A stretch of 64,000 nucleotides of DNA from Pseudomonadota bacterium (GTDB taxonomy: Bacteria > Pseudomonadota > Gammaproteobacteria > Xanthomonadales > Xanthomonadaceae), in the NCBI GenBank assembly GCA_018242465.1, contig JAFEBY010000083.1, positions 62,001 through 126,000 on the forward strand. Reading direction: 5' to 3'. Numbering within the stretch: position 1 is the first letter of the stretch; every line of letters starts with the position of its first letter. This document shows positions 8,802 to 18,482 of the stretch, piece by piece. A model generated the notes under the pieces. The model was given only the letters and a program-made list of their open reading frames with translations. It did not search any database and had not been told where the DNA came from. The position numbers and the translations under genes were made by a program.

Positions 8802-10253
8802 ATGCAAGGAAGAACGAGTGAGTTTATGTCGATAAATGATCGAGTGATGACGCAGCAACGCGCCCGCCTTGGTGCGGCATTGAGCATGCGTCGTCCCCTC
8901 ACCGCCATCCTCCTCGCCTTCATCGTGCTGCCGCTTGCCGCGCAAACCGCGCCGGCGACGCCGGATTCCGCACAAGACAGGAAGGCGGACAAGGAGATCA
9001 GCGCCAGCGATGATCCTGGCGCCGCGACCAGTGAGAGCAAGGCGGTGCCATTGGGCGAGATCCGCCGTTTCGTCACCACCTACGAGGCGGTGAAGAACGC
9101 CTACGTCGAGCCGAAGACCGATGCGCAGTTGATGCATTCGGCGGTGCGTGGACTGCTGCTCGATCTCGATCCGCACAGCGTCTACTTCGACCACGACGAT
9201 GCCGAACGTTTCGACGAAGACGCCGAAGGCCAGTACGAAGGGCTCGGCATCCAGGTCCAGCAGCAACCCAATGCCACGCTGCGCATCGTCGCCCCGATGG
9301 ATGGTTCGCCGGCATTGAAGGCCGGGCTGAAGTCCGGTGACATCATCACCGCCATCGACGGCAAGCCGGTCGATCGCGACAACGGCAATCGCCAGCTACG
9401 CGGCAAGGCGGGTACACCGGTGCGCCTGACCATCCGCCGCAAGGGTGTCGCCAAGGCCTTCGACGTCAAGGTCGTGCGCGCCAAGATCGTCGTGCCCAGC
9501 GTCGAATCGAAATTGCTCGAACCCGGCTTCGGGACGGTGCGCGTCAGTGGCTTCCAGGCCAATACCGCGGTCGAGTTCGAACAGGCGATTGCGAAACTCA
9601 AGCAGCAGGCGGGCGGGCGGTTGCGCGGATTGATCATCGACCTGCGCAGCAACCCCGGCGGTCTGCTCAACGCCGCGGTGCAGATGGCCGATGACGTCGT
9701 CAATTCCGGAACGATCGTCAGCACCCGTGGGCGGCAAAAAGAAGGCGATACCGTCTACACCGCGACGCCCGGCGACCTGCTCGATGGCGCACCGATCGTG
9801 GTGCTGGTCGATGCCGGCTCCGCCAGTGCATCAGAAGTGTTGGCAGGTGCACTCAAGGATCTCAAGCGCGCGCGCATCGTCGGCAGTCGCACCTTCGGCA
9901 AGGGATCCGTGCAGAGCTTGCTGCCGCTCGACAACGGCGATGCCGTCAAGCTGACCACCGCACGCTATTACACGCCCAGCGGGAAATCGATCCAGGGGGT
10001 CGGCATCAGGCCTGATGTGATCGTGCGTGCCGATGGCAAGCAGGCGTCGGCTGGCGACTATCGAGAATCGGCTTTGCCGGGCCACCTGCGTGGCGATGAC
10101 GAAACCGATGGCGGTGACGACACCGGCGGCGAAGTGCTGGATGGGCAGGCGCCATTGAATGCGGCGTTGGTCGAGCTCAAGCGCATGGCGGGTGTCGTGG
10201 GTTCGCCAGCGAAGGCCGAGGCGGCAACCCCGGCGAAGCGCAAGGCTCAGTAA
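8802..10253 (+). CDS. S41-family carboxy-terminal processing protease
   Basis: Exported serine protease of the CtpA/Prc type that trims or degrades periplasmic proteins. It has a signal peptide (best seen from the ATG at 8886, MRRPLTAILLAFIVLPLAAQ), a PDZ domain around GLGIQVQQQ to LTIRRKG, and the S41 catalytic core with GSASASEVLAGAL (Ser at about 342) and FGKGSVQ (Lys at about 367). The start is uncertain: ATG 8802 has AAGGCGGG in front, while 8826, 8847 and 8886 are in-frame alternatives. The acidic, Gly-rich tail after residue 410 is unremarkable. It may be co-transcribed with envC. Confidence 0.9.
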   Translation: MQGRTSEFMSINDRVMTQQRARLGAALSMRRPLTAILLAFIVLPLAAQTAPATPDSAQDRKADKEISASDDPGAATSESKAVPLGEIRRFVTTYEAVKNAYVEPKTDAQLMHSAVRGLLLDLDPHSVYFDHDDAERFDEDAEGQYEGLGIQVQQQPNATLRIVAPMDGSPALKAGLKSGDIITAIDGKPVDRDNGNRQLRGKAGTPVRLTIRRKGVAKAFDVKVVRAKIVVPSVESKLLEPGFGTVRVSGFQANTAVEFEQAIAKLKQQAGGRLRGLIIDLRSNPGGLLNAAVQMADDVVNSGTIVSTRGRQKEGDTVYTATPGDLLDGAPIVVLVDAGSASASEVLAGALKDLKRARIVGSRTFGKGSVQSLLPLDNGDAVKLTTARYYTPSGKSIQGVGIRPDVIVRADGKQASAGDYRESALPGHLRGDDETDGGDDTGGEVLDGQAPLNAALVELKRMAGVVGSPAKAEAATPAKRKAQ

Positions 10254-10939
10254 CCACTCTGGCGGCGCAGGCGGCGTGCCACTGCGCCGCGTTGCAGGAA
10301 GGCGAAGGCGAGGCCGAAAACGAAGCCCGCGAGGTGCGCGACCCAGGCGATTTCGCCGAAGGCCGGGCCGATATAGGCGAAGCCCACCTGCAACAGCGCC
10401 CAGATGCCGATCAGCAGCGACGCCGGCGCCCGCACGAATTCCAGGAACAACCCCAGCGGGATCACCACGCCCAACCGTGCACGCGGGAACAGGGCCAGAT
10501 AGGTGCCGATGATCGCCGACACCGATCCGCTGGCGCCGATGATCAGCCGGGTCGGGTTGTCGATGGTGGCCGCGGTTGCCAGGTTGGCCACCATCCCGCC
10601 AAGCAGGAACAGGGTGAGCAGGCGCAGGCTGCCCAGCTTGCGTTCCGCCGGCATGCCGAAGATCAGCAGGAACACCAGATTGCCAAGCAGGTGCGCCCAG
10701 TTGGCATGGAGGAATTGCGAGGTCACCAGCCGCAGCGCCGGGTGCCAGAACGCCGCCGGGCCTTGCCGCACTGCGGAATAAAGATTGGCCGGCAGGGTTG
10801 CCCATTCGTTCAGCAACCGGCCAGTCACCGCATCCGAAGGCGCCCACACCGCGATGAAGCCCGCGATCATGGTCAAGGCCAGGACTGGCGTGGCCCAGGG
10901 TCGGCTCGGGTGGGCGTGGTCGGGGACGGAAATGAACAT
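10247..10939 (-). CDS. rhomboid-family intramembrane serine protease
   Basis: Inner-membrane protease of about 230 residues with six predicted helices. The catalytic serine lies in IIGASGSVSAIIG and the catalytic histidine in WVAHLAGFVFG, with the HANWAHLLGN loop-helix typical of the family. The ATG at 10939 (MFISVPDHAHPS) is preferred to an upstream in-frame start because it directly precedes the first helix. Its 3' end overlaps that of the S41 protease gene by 7 bases, in convergent orientation. Substrates are unknown. Confidence 0.92.
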   Translation of the reverse strand: MFISVPDHAHPSRPWATPVLALTMIAGFIAVWAPSDAVTGRLLNEWATLPANLYSAVRQGPAAFWHPALRLVTSQFLHANWAHLLGNLVFLLIFGMPAERKLGSLRLLTLFLLGGMVANLATAATIDNPTRLIIGASGSVSAIIGTYLALFPRARLGVVIPLGLFLEFVRAPASLLIGIWALLQVGFAYIGPAFGEIAWVAHLAGFVFGLAFAFLQRGAVARRLRRQSGY

Positions 10940-10982
10940 TGGGCAGGCGCCTCGCGAGTGAAACGGGGGCTCGGCCGCCATG

Positions 10983-11011
10983 TTACCAATCGGTTAAAAG
11001 CACGCTATAGT
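10983..11011 (+). promoter_or_regulatory. sigma70-like promoter for the FadL-family gene
   Basis: TTACCA (10983-10988) and TATAGT (11006-11011) are separated by 17 bases and lie about 90 bases upstream of the fadL start, leaving a leader of roughly 80 bases. No obvious FadR-like operator was recognised. Confidence 0.5.
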
Positions 11012-11099
11012 CCGGCCGCATACCCTGCCGTACCGAACCGCCCTTTATGGGGAATGACCGCCACGGTGGCGAGATTCCCGAATGCTTCCGGAGATTTGC

Positions 11100-12494
11100 A
11101 TGCACAAGTACACCCAGCGTCTTTCGATTCTCGCGATCGCCGTGATCGGCGCCGTTGCCGCCGGCCAGGCCGGTGCATCCGGCTTCCAGCTGCGCGAGAA
11201 CAGCGTCAAGAACATTGGCCGCGCCTATGCCGGTTCGACCGTCGCCACCGACGGGTCGTCGGTTTACAACAATCCGGCCGCGATGGTGAACGCCAACGGC
11301 AACCTGTTCCAGGCCGACGTGGCCGGAATCGACCTGACGGCCAAGTTCAATGGTTCGGGCAACTACGCGACCGGCCTGCCGATTTCAGGTGGCAATGGCG
11401 GTGATCCGGGCTCCCTGACCGCGGTGCCGGCGATGTCGGCGATCTTCAAGATGAAGGGAGCGCTGGACGGTCTCACTTTGGGCGTTGGCGTCGACGCGCC
11501 GTATGGCCTCAAGACCGAGTACGAAAAGGGCTGGATCGGCCGCTACCAGGCCACGACCTCCAGCGTGAAGGCGGTCGACCTGACGCTGTCGGCAGCCGTG
11601 CAGGTCACGCCGATACTCAGCGCCGGTGTCGGCCTGGTGTATGAACGCATCGACGTGACCCTGGGCAAGGACATTCCGTTTGGCACCATCCTGGCGAGCG
11701 TGAATCCGGCCTTGATCACTACGCCGGATGGCAACATCACCCTCAAGGGCAAGGACAATGCGGTCGGTTTCATCGCCGGTTTGCAGCTGAAGCCGAGCGA
11801 TCGTTTCACCATCGGCTACGCGCACCGTTCGGCGATCCGCCACAAGATCGATGGCAATGCCGACTTCACCACGCCGGGGGCCTTCCAAGGCCTGCAGCCG
11901 GGCTTGCGCGCACTGTCCGCCAATCCGGCCCTGCCGGCCGCGCAGCGTGCGCAGCTGGCCGTGCTCGGCAACGGTTTCGTCGATTCCAAGGGCCGCGCTT
12001 CGGTGTACACGCCGTCGACCGATACCTTGAGCGTCGACTGGAAGGTGAGTGATCGCGTCAACCTGTACGGTGAATTCCAGCAGACCGGCTGGAGCTCGCT
12101 GAAGAGCGTCGATATCACGTTCTCCAACCCCTACCAGCCGGCCAGCAGCGAAGCCTTCAACTGGAAGGATTCGACCTTCATGTCCGTGGGCGCCGATTTC
12201 AAGCTGAGCGACAGCTTCACCCTGCGTGGCGGCGTCGGTTTCGACAAGACCCCGACCAACAACACCGATCGCACCCCGCGCCTGCCCGACAACGATCGCA
12301 CCCTGATCTCGATCGGCGGGACCTGGAACGCGACCAAGGCGCTGTCGGTCGATGCCGGTTTCACCCGCGTCGAAATCAAGAGCCCGACGATCAACCTGCC
12401 TGTGAATGTGCCCGCCGGTCGTTACAACTCGTTGCAGGGCAGCTACAAGGGCCATGCCAACGTGTTCGGCATCGCGGCGTCGTACAAGTTCTGA
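11100..12494 (+). CDS. fadL: FadL/OmpP1-family outer-membrane transporter
   Basis: Predicted 14-stranded outer-membrane barrel for uptake of long-chain fatty acids or other hydrophobic compounds. The ATG at 11100 is used because GGAG lies 6 bases upstream and a signal peptide follows (MHKYTQRLSILAIAVIGAVA...GASGFQ). The mature N-terminus GFQLRENSVKNIGRAYAGST and VYNNPAAM form the hatch and NPA motif of FadL. The protein ends in a phenylalanine (AASYKF), the BAM-recognition signal of barrels. At 464 residues the length is normal. A strong terminator follows. Confidence 0.93.
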   Translation: MHKYTQRLSILAIAVIGAVAAGQAGASGFQLRENSVKNIGRAYAGSTVATDGSSVYNNPAAMVNANGNLFQADVAGIDLTAKFNGSGNYATGLPISGGNGGDPGSLTAVPAMSAIFKMKGALDGLTLGVGVDAPYGLKTEYEKGWIGRYQATTSSVKAVDLTLSAAVQVTPILSAGVGLVYERIDVTLGKDIPFGTILASVNPALITTPDGNITLKGKDNAVGFIAGLQLKPSDRFTIGYAHRSAIRHKIDGNADFTTPGAFQGLQPGLRALSANPALPAAQRAQLAVLGNGFVDSKGRASVYTPSTDTLSVDWKVSDRVNLYGEFQQTGWSSLKSVDITFSNPYQPASSEAFNWKDSTFMSVGADFKLSDSFTLRGGVGFDKTPTNNTDRTPRLPDNDRTLISIGGTWNATKALSVDAGFTRVEIKSPTINLPVNVPAGRYNSLQGSYKGHANVFGIAASYKF

Positions 12495-12514
12495 TCGCTG
12501 CACGGCCTTGCAAC

Positions 12515-12547
12515 AAAAAAGCCCCGCTTCGGCGGGGCTTTTCTTTT
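12515..12547. terminator. bidirectional intrinsic terminator between fadL and putA
   Basis: The stem GCCCCGC/GCGGGGC with a TTCG loop is flanked by an A-run on the left and a T-run on the right, so it can terminate both the plus-strand fadL transcript and the minus-strand putA transcript, whose stop is at 12569. Confidence 0.92.
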
Positions 12548-12568
12548 GCTCGGACACGGTCGAAACGA

Positions 12569-15500
12569 TCAGTCGCCCAGTGTCAGCAGGCTGGCGTTGC
12601 CACCCGATGCCGTGGTGTTGACGGTCACCGTCTTTTCGGTGGCGAAGCGCGGCAGGTAGTGTGGGCCGCCTGCCTTCGGGCCGGTCCCCGACAGTCCTTG
12701 TCCGCCGAACGGCTGCACCCCGACCACCGCACCGATCTGGTTGCGGTTGACGTAGATGTTGCCGACACGCGCGCGATTGACGATGCGATCGATCGTGGCG
12801 TCGATGCGCGAATGCACGCCGAGGGTCAGGCCGAAACCGGTGGCGTTGATCGCATCGACCACCTTGTCGAGGTCTTCCGCCTTCCAGCGCACCACGTGCA
12901 GCGCGGGGCCGAAGTTTTCACGGGTGAGTTGGTCGATCGACTGCAATTCCCACGCCGTCGGCGCGAAGAAGGTCCCGTGTTCGGTGCCCGGGTCGAGCTT
13001 GGCTTGGGCGATCGGCTTGGCAACGGCCTGCATCTTCGCGGCATGCGCATCGAGCAGGGCCTTGGCATCGGCATCGATCACCGGTCCGACGTCGGTGGAC
13101 AGCAGGCCGGGATCGCCGACCTTCAGTTCCGCCATCGCACCGGCGAGCATGGTGATCACCTTGTCGGCGATGTCGTCCTGCACCAGCAGGATGCGCGCGG
13201 CCGAACAGCGCTGGCCCGCGGATGTGAATGCCGATGCCAACGCATCCTTGACCACCTGTTCCGGCAGTGACGACGAGTCGGCGATCAGCGCGTTCTGGCC
13301 GCCGGTTTCGGCGATCAGGACGGCGAGCGGGCCGGCATCGCGGGTGGCGAGCGCACGGTTGATCAGGCGTGCGGTGTCGGTCGAGCCGGTGAAGGCGACG
13401 CCAGCCACGCACGGATCGCGGGTCAGTGCGGCGCCGACGGTGGCGCCATCGCCCGGCAGGTATTGCAGCACCGCGGCGGGGACGCCCGCTTCATGCAGGA
13501 TCTTCACGGCGGCATCGCCGATCAGGTTGGTTTGTTCGGCCGGCTTGGCGATCACCGAATTGCCGGCGGCGAGCGCAGCGGCCACCTGGCCGGTGAAGAT
13601 CGCCAGCGGGAAATTCCACGGACTGATGCAGACGAACACGCCGCGACCGGACAGCTGCAGCGTATTGCTTTCGCCGGTCGGGCCAGGCAGCGCCTCGATG
13701 GTGAACTGCTCGCGTGCCTGCAAGGCGTAATAGCGCAGGAAGTCGACGGCCTCGCGCACTTCGGCGACGCCATCGGCCAGCGACTTGCCGGCTTCCTTGG
13801 TGCACATCGCCATCAGCTGCGGCATTCGCGCTTCCATCAGGTCGGCGGCTTTTTCCAGGATCGCGGCGCGCGTCTCGACCGGCGTCGCATCCCACGCCGG
13901 CTGCGCAGCGACTGCGTTCTTCAGCGCCTGGGCGACGATCGCTTCATCCGCGGCGCGCCAGTGGCCGACCACTTCGCGGCGATCGGCAGGATTGGTCACC
14001 TCCTGCACCGGACCACCCGCACTCGCGCCCGGAACCTGCGGACCCGCGGTCCAGGTGCCCGATCCGGCGCTGTCGAGTTGCGCAGCAAGTTGGCGCAGTT
14101 GGTCGTCGTTGGCAAGGTTGATGCCCATGGAGTTGTCTCGTGCCTGGTGTTGCGCGCGATAGAGCTGCCGTGGCAACGGGATGCGCGGATGGGGGATGGA
14201 GTCGAATCCTGCAACAACGTCGAGGGGATCGCGGATCAGGTCCTCGACCGGAATCGATTCGTCGGTGATGCGGTTGACGAAGCTGGAGTTGGCGCCATTT
14301 TCGAGCAAGCGGCGTACGAGGTAGGGCAGCAGGTCCTCGTGCGACCCGATCGGCGCATAGACGCGACACGGCACGTTCAAGCGATCGGCCGGAATCACCT
14401 CGGCGTAAAGATCGTCACCCATGCCGTGCAGCTTCTGGAATTCGAAGGTGCGGCCGTTCGCCAAGCGATGCACGGCGGCGATCGTCTGCGCATTGTGGGT
14501 GGCGAACATCGGATAGATGGCATCGCTGGCGTCCAGCAGGCGGCGGGCGTTGGCCTGGTAGCTGACGTCGGTGTTCTGCTTGCGGGTGAACAGCGGGTAG
14601 CCGGAGAGGCCTTCCATCTGCGCACGCTTGATCTCGCCGTCCCAGTAGGCGCCCTTGACCAGGCGTACCGGGATGCGACGGCCGAGGTCGCGCGCCTTGG
14701 CGGCGATGTAGTCGATCACGAACGGCGCGCGCTTCTGGTAGGCCTGCACCACGATGCCGAAACCGTTCCAGCCGGCCAGCGAGGCATCCGCCAGCACCGC
14801 GAAGATCAGGTCCAGCGAGATCTCGAGGCGATCCGTTTCCTCGGCATCGATGGTCATGCCGATGTTGTGGCGCTTGGCCTGCTGTGCCAGCGCCAGCAGG
14901 CGCGGCGCGAGTTCGACCAGCACGCGTTCGCGCTTGGCGTGTTCGTAGCGCGGATGCAGCGCCGAGACCTTGACCGAAATCGATGGCGCCGAAATCTCGT
15001 CCGCGAACGGGCCGGTCGCGCCGATGGCGTCGATCGCCTTGCGGTAGGCCTCGAGGTAGCGATCGGCGTCGGCCTGCGTGAGCGCTGCCTCACCCAGCAT
15101 GTCGAAGGAGTAGCGGTAGTTGGCGAAGTCACCCTTGCGCGAGCGCTCCAGCCCTTCCTGGATGGTGCGGCCGAGCACGAACTGGTGGCCCATGATCTTC
15201 ATGGCCTGGCGCACCGCACTACGGATGACCGGTTCGCCGAACTTGCCGATCATGCGGCTGAGGGCGCCGTAGGCGTCGCGCTGGGTGTCATCGGCGAGAT
15301 TGACCAGTTTTCCGGTCAGCATCAGGCCCCAGGTCGAGGCGTTGACCAGCAACGAATCGGATTGGCCGAGATGGCGCTTCCAGTCGGCATCGCCCAGCTT
15401 GTCGCGGATCAGGGCGTCGGCGGTGGCCTGGTCGGGAATGCGCAGCAGGGCTTCGGCCACGCACATCATCAACACGCCTTCCTCGCTGCCGAGGTCGTAT

Positions 15501-15727
15501 TGGCGCATGAAGGCCTCGACCACGCCCTGATCGGCGGCGCGGGCACGGACCCGGCGGACCAGGTCGGCGGCGGTGGTCTGGATGGCGGCGCGGTCGGCGT
15601 CAGGCTGGCGCGCCTGGGTCATCAGGTCGCGGACGTGGCTGGCCTCGTCAAGGATCCAGGCGTGGGTGATGGCATCGCGCAGTGCCGTCGGCACGGGCGG
15701 GAGTTCCGGGGAAAGCAGCTCGGACAT
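12569..15727 (-). CDS. putA: bifunctional proline dehydrogenase / L-glutamate-gamma-semialdehyde dehydrogenase
   Basis: Oxidises proline to glutamate in two steps: an FAD proline dehydrogenase barrel (about residues 130-470, with SVKVSALHPRYE, GMTIDAEE and RLVKGAYWDGE), then an NAD+ aldehyde dehydrogenase (about 530-1040) with the catalytic Cys in AGQRCSAARI, the Glu in AETGGQNALI, and PWNFPLAIFTG. At 1052 residues it lacks the N-terminal ribbon-helix-helix DNA-binding domain and the C-terminal extension of E. coli PutA, so it should be enzymatic only and not an autorepressor. It is divergent from the cytochrome oxidase genes, to which its electrons ultimately flow. Confidence 0.96.
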   Translation of the reverse strand: MSELLSPELPPVPTALRDAITHAWILDEASHVRDLMTQARQPDADRAAIQTTAADLVRRVRARAADQGVVEAFMRQYDLGSEEGVLMMCVAEALLRIPDQATADALIRDKLGDADWKRHLGQSDSLLVNASTWGLMLTGKLVNLADDTQRDAYGALSRMIGKFGEPVIRSAVRQAMKIMGHQFVLGRTIQEGLERSRKGDFANYRYSFDMLGEAALTQADADRYLEAYRKAIDAIGATGPFADEISAPSISVKVSALHPRYEHAKRERVLVELAPRLLALAQQAKRHNIGMTIDAEETDRLEISLDLIFAVLADASLAGWNGFGIVVQAYQKRAPFVIDYIAAKARDLGRRIPVRLVKGAYWDGEIKRAQMEGLSGYPLFTRKQNTDVSYQANARRLLDASDAIYPMFATHNAQTIAAVHRLANGRTFEFQKLHGMGDDLYAEVIPADRLNVPCRVYAPIGSHEDLLPYLVRRLLENGANSSFVNRITDESIPVEDLIRDPLDVVAGFDSIPHPRIPLPRQLYRAQHQARDNSMGINLANDDQLRQLAAQLDSAGSGTWTAGPQVPGASAGGPVQEVTNPADRREVVGHWRAADEAIVAQALKNAVAAQPAWDATPVETRAAILEKAADLMEARMPQLMAMCTKEAGKSLADGVAEVREAVDFLRYYALQAREQFTIEALPGPTGESNTLQLSGRGVFVCISPWNFPLAIFTGQVAAALAAGNSVIAKPAEQTNLIGDAAVKILHEAGVPAAVLQYLPGDGATVGAALTRDPCVAGVAFTGSTDTARLINRALATRDAGPLAVLIAETGGQNALIADSSSLPEQVVKDALASAFTSAGQRCSAARILLVQDDIADKVITMLAGAMAELKVGDPGLLSTDVGPVIDADAKALLDAHAAKMQAVAKPIAQAKLDPGTEHGTFFAPTAWELQSIDQLTRENFGPALHVVRWKAEDLDKVVDAINATGFGLTLGVHSRIDATIDRIVNRARVGNIYVNRNQIGAVVGVQPFGGQGLSGTGPKAGGPHYLPRFATEKTVTVNTTASGGNASLLTLGD

Positions 15728-15837
15728 GCTGGGATTGGGCCGGCCATGTGGCCTTGGGAGGTCGGTATTCTACTGGCCGCGAGGCGGTGGACGCCATGCA
15801 CGGGTCACTCGCAGCGGACACCGCATTGCCCGTGCGG

Positions 15838-15867
15838 TTGCCGGTCAAGGGTTTGGGCCGCTAACAT
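15838..15867 (+). promoter_or_regulatory. candidate promoter for the cytochrome oxidase operon
   Basis: TTGCCG (15838-15843) and TAACAT (15862-15867) with an 18-base spacer lie 33 bases before the coxB ATG. This is the best sigma70-like pair in the 173-base gap between putA and coxB. Confidence 0.4.
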
Positions 15868-15900
15868 GGGTGAGTTACGCCTGTTCTCTGGGGTTCAAGA

Positions 15901-16788
15901 ATGATGCAAACGCGTTTGTTGCGATTGGGGGCTGCATTGGCAGCGTGCGTGCCGGTGGCGGCGTGGGCGCAGTCGGCCGACCCGCATCGCTGGCAGCTCA
16001 ACATGGGCAAGGGCGTGACCCCGATGGCGCACAACGCCTACAACACCCACATGTGGGGGTTGTGGATGTGCGTGGTGATCGGCGTCATCGTCTTCGGCGC
16101 GATGTTCTATGCGTTGTTCGCATTCAGGAAGTCGAAGGGTGCGGTGGCCGCCAAGTTCAGCCACAACACCCGCGCCGAGATCATCTGGACGGTCATCCCG
16201 ATCATCATCCTCGTGGTGCTGACGATCCCGACCATCCGCAACCTGATTTATGTCTACGACACCAGCAAGGCCGACATGACGGTCCGCGTCACCGGCTACC
16301 AGTGGATGTGGAAATACGACTACCTGGGCGAGAACGTCGACATCACCAGCCGCCTGTCGAAGCAGAGCAATGACATCCGCCAGAGTGGCAAGGATGCGCG
16401 CAGCTTCAACGATCCGACCTACCTGCTCGACGTCGACCACATGCTGGTCCTGCCGGTCAATACCAAGATCCGCTTGGTGGTCACCGCTGACGACGTGATC
16501 CACTCGTGGTGGGTGCCGGCCTTCGGCCTCAAGCAGGACGCCATCCCCGGCATCGTCAATGAGGCCTGGGTGAACATCGAGCAGCCGGGTATCTATCGCG
16601 GCCAGTGCGCAGAACTGTGCGGCAAGGACCACGGCTTCATGCCGATCGTGGTCAAGGCGGTGCCGATGGAGGAATACAAGGCGTGGATCACCGAACAGAA
16701 GGCTGCCAAGCAGACGGCTGACGCTGAGCCTGCCACCGACGGCAAGGCCGCCACCACGCCGGCCGCGACGCCGGCCGCAGCGGGCTGA
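15901..16788 (+). CDS. coxB: cytochrome c oxidase subunit II
   Basis: Carries the CuA centre that accepts electrons from cytochrome c. It has a signal sequence (MMQTRLLRLGAALAACVPVAAWA), two transmembrane helices (about residues 50-75 and 95-118) and a periplasmic cupredoxin domain with the CuA ligands VIHSWW and CAELCGKDHGFM. The aromatic patch YQWMWKYDY is present. The Ala/Thr/Pro-rich tail (residues ~270-295) is low complexity; no heme motif is fused, so it is aa3-type without a cytochrome c domain. First gene of the oxidase cluster. Confidence 0.97.
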   Translation: MMQTRLLRLGAALAACVPVAAWAQSADPHRWQLNMGKGVTPMAHNAYNTHMWGLWMCVVIGVIVFGAMFYALFAFRKSKGAVAAKFSHNTRAEIIWTVIPIIILVVLTIPTIRNLIYVYDTSKADMTVRVTGYQWMWKYDYLGENVDITSRLSKQSNDIRQSGKDARSFNDPTYLLDVDHMLVLPVNTKIRLVVTADDVIHSWWVPAFGLKQDAIPGIVNEAWVNIEQPGIYRGQCAELCGKDHGFMPIVVKAVPMEEYKAWITEQKAAKQTADAEPATDGKAATTPAATPAAAG

Positions 16789-16835
16789 GCGCGCATCGCG
16801 CGCCGCCCTGACACAGATACAGCGAGGTTCCTCCC

Positions 16836-18482
16836 ATGTCCGCGACCCATCCCACCGTCGACCCCGCGCTCAACCAGCATGGCGATGATGCCCATCACGG
16901 GCACAAGCAATCGTTCGTCGAGCGTTGGTTCTTCTCCACCAACCACAAGGACATCGGCACGCTGTACCTGCTGTTTGCCTTCGTGATGGCGATCATCGGC
17001 GCCGCACTCTCGGTCGGCATCCGCGCCGAACTGATGGAGCCGGGACTTCAGTACTTCAAGCCCGAGCAGTTCAACCAGCTCACCACCATGCACGCGCTGG
17101 TGATGATCTTCGGCGCGATCATGCCGGCCTTCGTCGGCCTCGCCAACTGGATGATTCCGATGCAGGTGGGCGCGCCGGACATGGCGATGCCGCGCATGAA
17201 CAACTGGTCGTTCTGGATCATGCCGTTCGCCTTCACCCTGCTGCTGTCGACCTTCTTCATGAAGGGCGGCGCGCCGGCCGGTGGCTGGACCATGTATCCG
17301 CCGTTGATGCTGCAGGGCGGCGCCAACGTGGCGTTCACCGTGTTCGCGGTGCACATGATGGGCATCAGCTCGATCATGGGCGCGATCAACATCATCGCCA
17401 CCGTGCTCAACATGCGTGCGCCGGGCGTCGATCTGCTGAAGATGCCGATCTTCTGCTGGACCTGGCTGATCACCGCCTTCCTGTTGATTGCAGTGATGCC
17501 GGTGCTCGCTGGCGCGGTGACCATGTTGCTGACCGACAAGTACTTCGGCACCAGCTTCTTCAACGCGGCCGGCGGCGGCGACCCGGTGATGTATCAGCAC
17601 ATCTTCTGGTTCTTCGGCCATCCCGAGGTCTACATCATGATCCTGCCGGCGTTCGGCGTGGTCAGCGAAGTGATCCCGACCTTCAGCCGCAAGCCGCTGT
17701 TCGGCTACCAGGCGATGGTGTACGCGACCGCCGCGATCGCCTTCCTCTCGTTCATCGTGTGGGCGCACCACATGTTCACGGTCGGCATGCCGCTGGGTGG
17801 CGAGATCTACTTCATGATGGCGACGATGCTGATCTCCATCCCGACCGGCGTGAAGGTGTTCAACTGGGTCAGCACGATGTGGAAGGGTTCGCTGAGCTTC
17901 GAAACCCCGATGCTGTGGGCGGTTGCCTTCGTCTTCCTGTTCACCATCGGCGGCTTCTCCGGCTTGATGCTGGCGCTGGTGCCGGCCGACTACCAGTATC
18001 AGGACACCTACTTCGTGGTGGCGCACTTCCACTACGTGCTGGTGACCGGCGCACTGTTCTCGATCATCTGCGCGATCTACTACTGGTGGCCGAAGTGGAC
18101 CGGGCGCATGTACAACATGAAGGCCGCGAACTTCCATTTCTGGTGGACGGTAGTGTTCGTCAACCTGCTGTTCTTCCCGCAGCACTTCCTCGGCCTGGCC
18201 GGCATGCCGCGCCGCATCCCCGACTACAACGTGGTGTTCGCCGACTGGAACATGGTGAGTTCGATCGGCGCGTTCGGCATGTTCCTGACGCCCTTCATGA
18301 TGTTCGCCATCCTTTACCACTCGAAGAAGCACGGCGCCCTCGCGCCGGCGCGTCCGTGGGATGGCGCCAAGGGCCTGGAATGGACGTTGCCGTCGCCGGC
18401 ACCGCACCACAGCTTCACCCATCCGCCGGTGATCAACGCGGGTGACCTCGCGCATGGTGATCCCGAGCACATGGATCATTGA
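16836..18482 (+). CDS. ctaD: cytochrome c oxidase subunit I
   Basis: Twelve-helix catalytic subunit holding heme a and the heme a3-CuB site and pumping protons. Landmarks are WFFSTNHKDIGTLYL at the N-terminus, TTMHALVMIFG (heme a ligand region), WFFGHPEVYIMILPAFG (CuB His and the cross-linked Tyr), VWAHHMFTVG (two CuB His) and VVAHFHYVL (a3 and a ligands). At 548 residues it is typical. Its TGA shares a base with the ATG of the next small gene. Confidence 0.98.
   Translation: MSATHPTVDPALNQHGDDAHHGHKQSFVERWFFSTNHKDIGTLYLLFAFVMAIIGAALSVGIRAELMEPGLQYFKPEQFNQLTTMHALVMIFGAIMPAFVGLANWMIPMQVGAPDMAMPRMNNWSFWIMPFAFTLLLSTFFMKGGAPAGGWTMYPPLMLQGGANVAFTVFAVHMMGISSIMGAINIIATVLNMRAPGVDLLKMPIFCWTWLITAFLLIAVMPVLAGAVTMLLTDKYFGTSFFNAAGGGDPVMYQHIFWFFGHPEVYIMILPAFGVVSEVIPTFSRKPLFGYQAMVYATAAIAFLSFIVWAHHMFTVGMPLGGEIYFMMATMLISIPTGVKVFNWVSTMWKGSLSFETPMLWAVAFVFLFTIGGFSGLMLALVPADYQYQDTYFVVAHFHYVLVTGALFSIICAIYYWWPKWTGRMYNMKAANFHFWWTVVFVNLLFFPQHFLGLAGMPRRIPDYNVVFADWNMVSSIGAFGMFLTPFMMFAILYHSKKHGALAPARPWDGAKGLEWTLPSPAPHHSFTHPPVINAGDLAHGDPEHMDH

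Noticed and set aside
12569..15727. PutA as a transcriptional autorepressor
   Set aside because: The N-terminal ribbon-helix-helix domain of the trifunctional E. coli protein is missing; the protein begins close to the dehydrogenase part.
13463..15904. Very long open frame (813 codons) on the plus strand opposite putA
   Set aside because: It is a mirror of the putA codon pattern in high-GC DNA, shows no recognisable domain and is rich in Arg, His, Gly and Gln as expected for an antisense frame.
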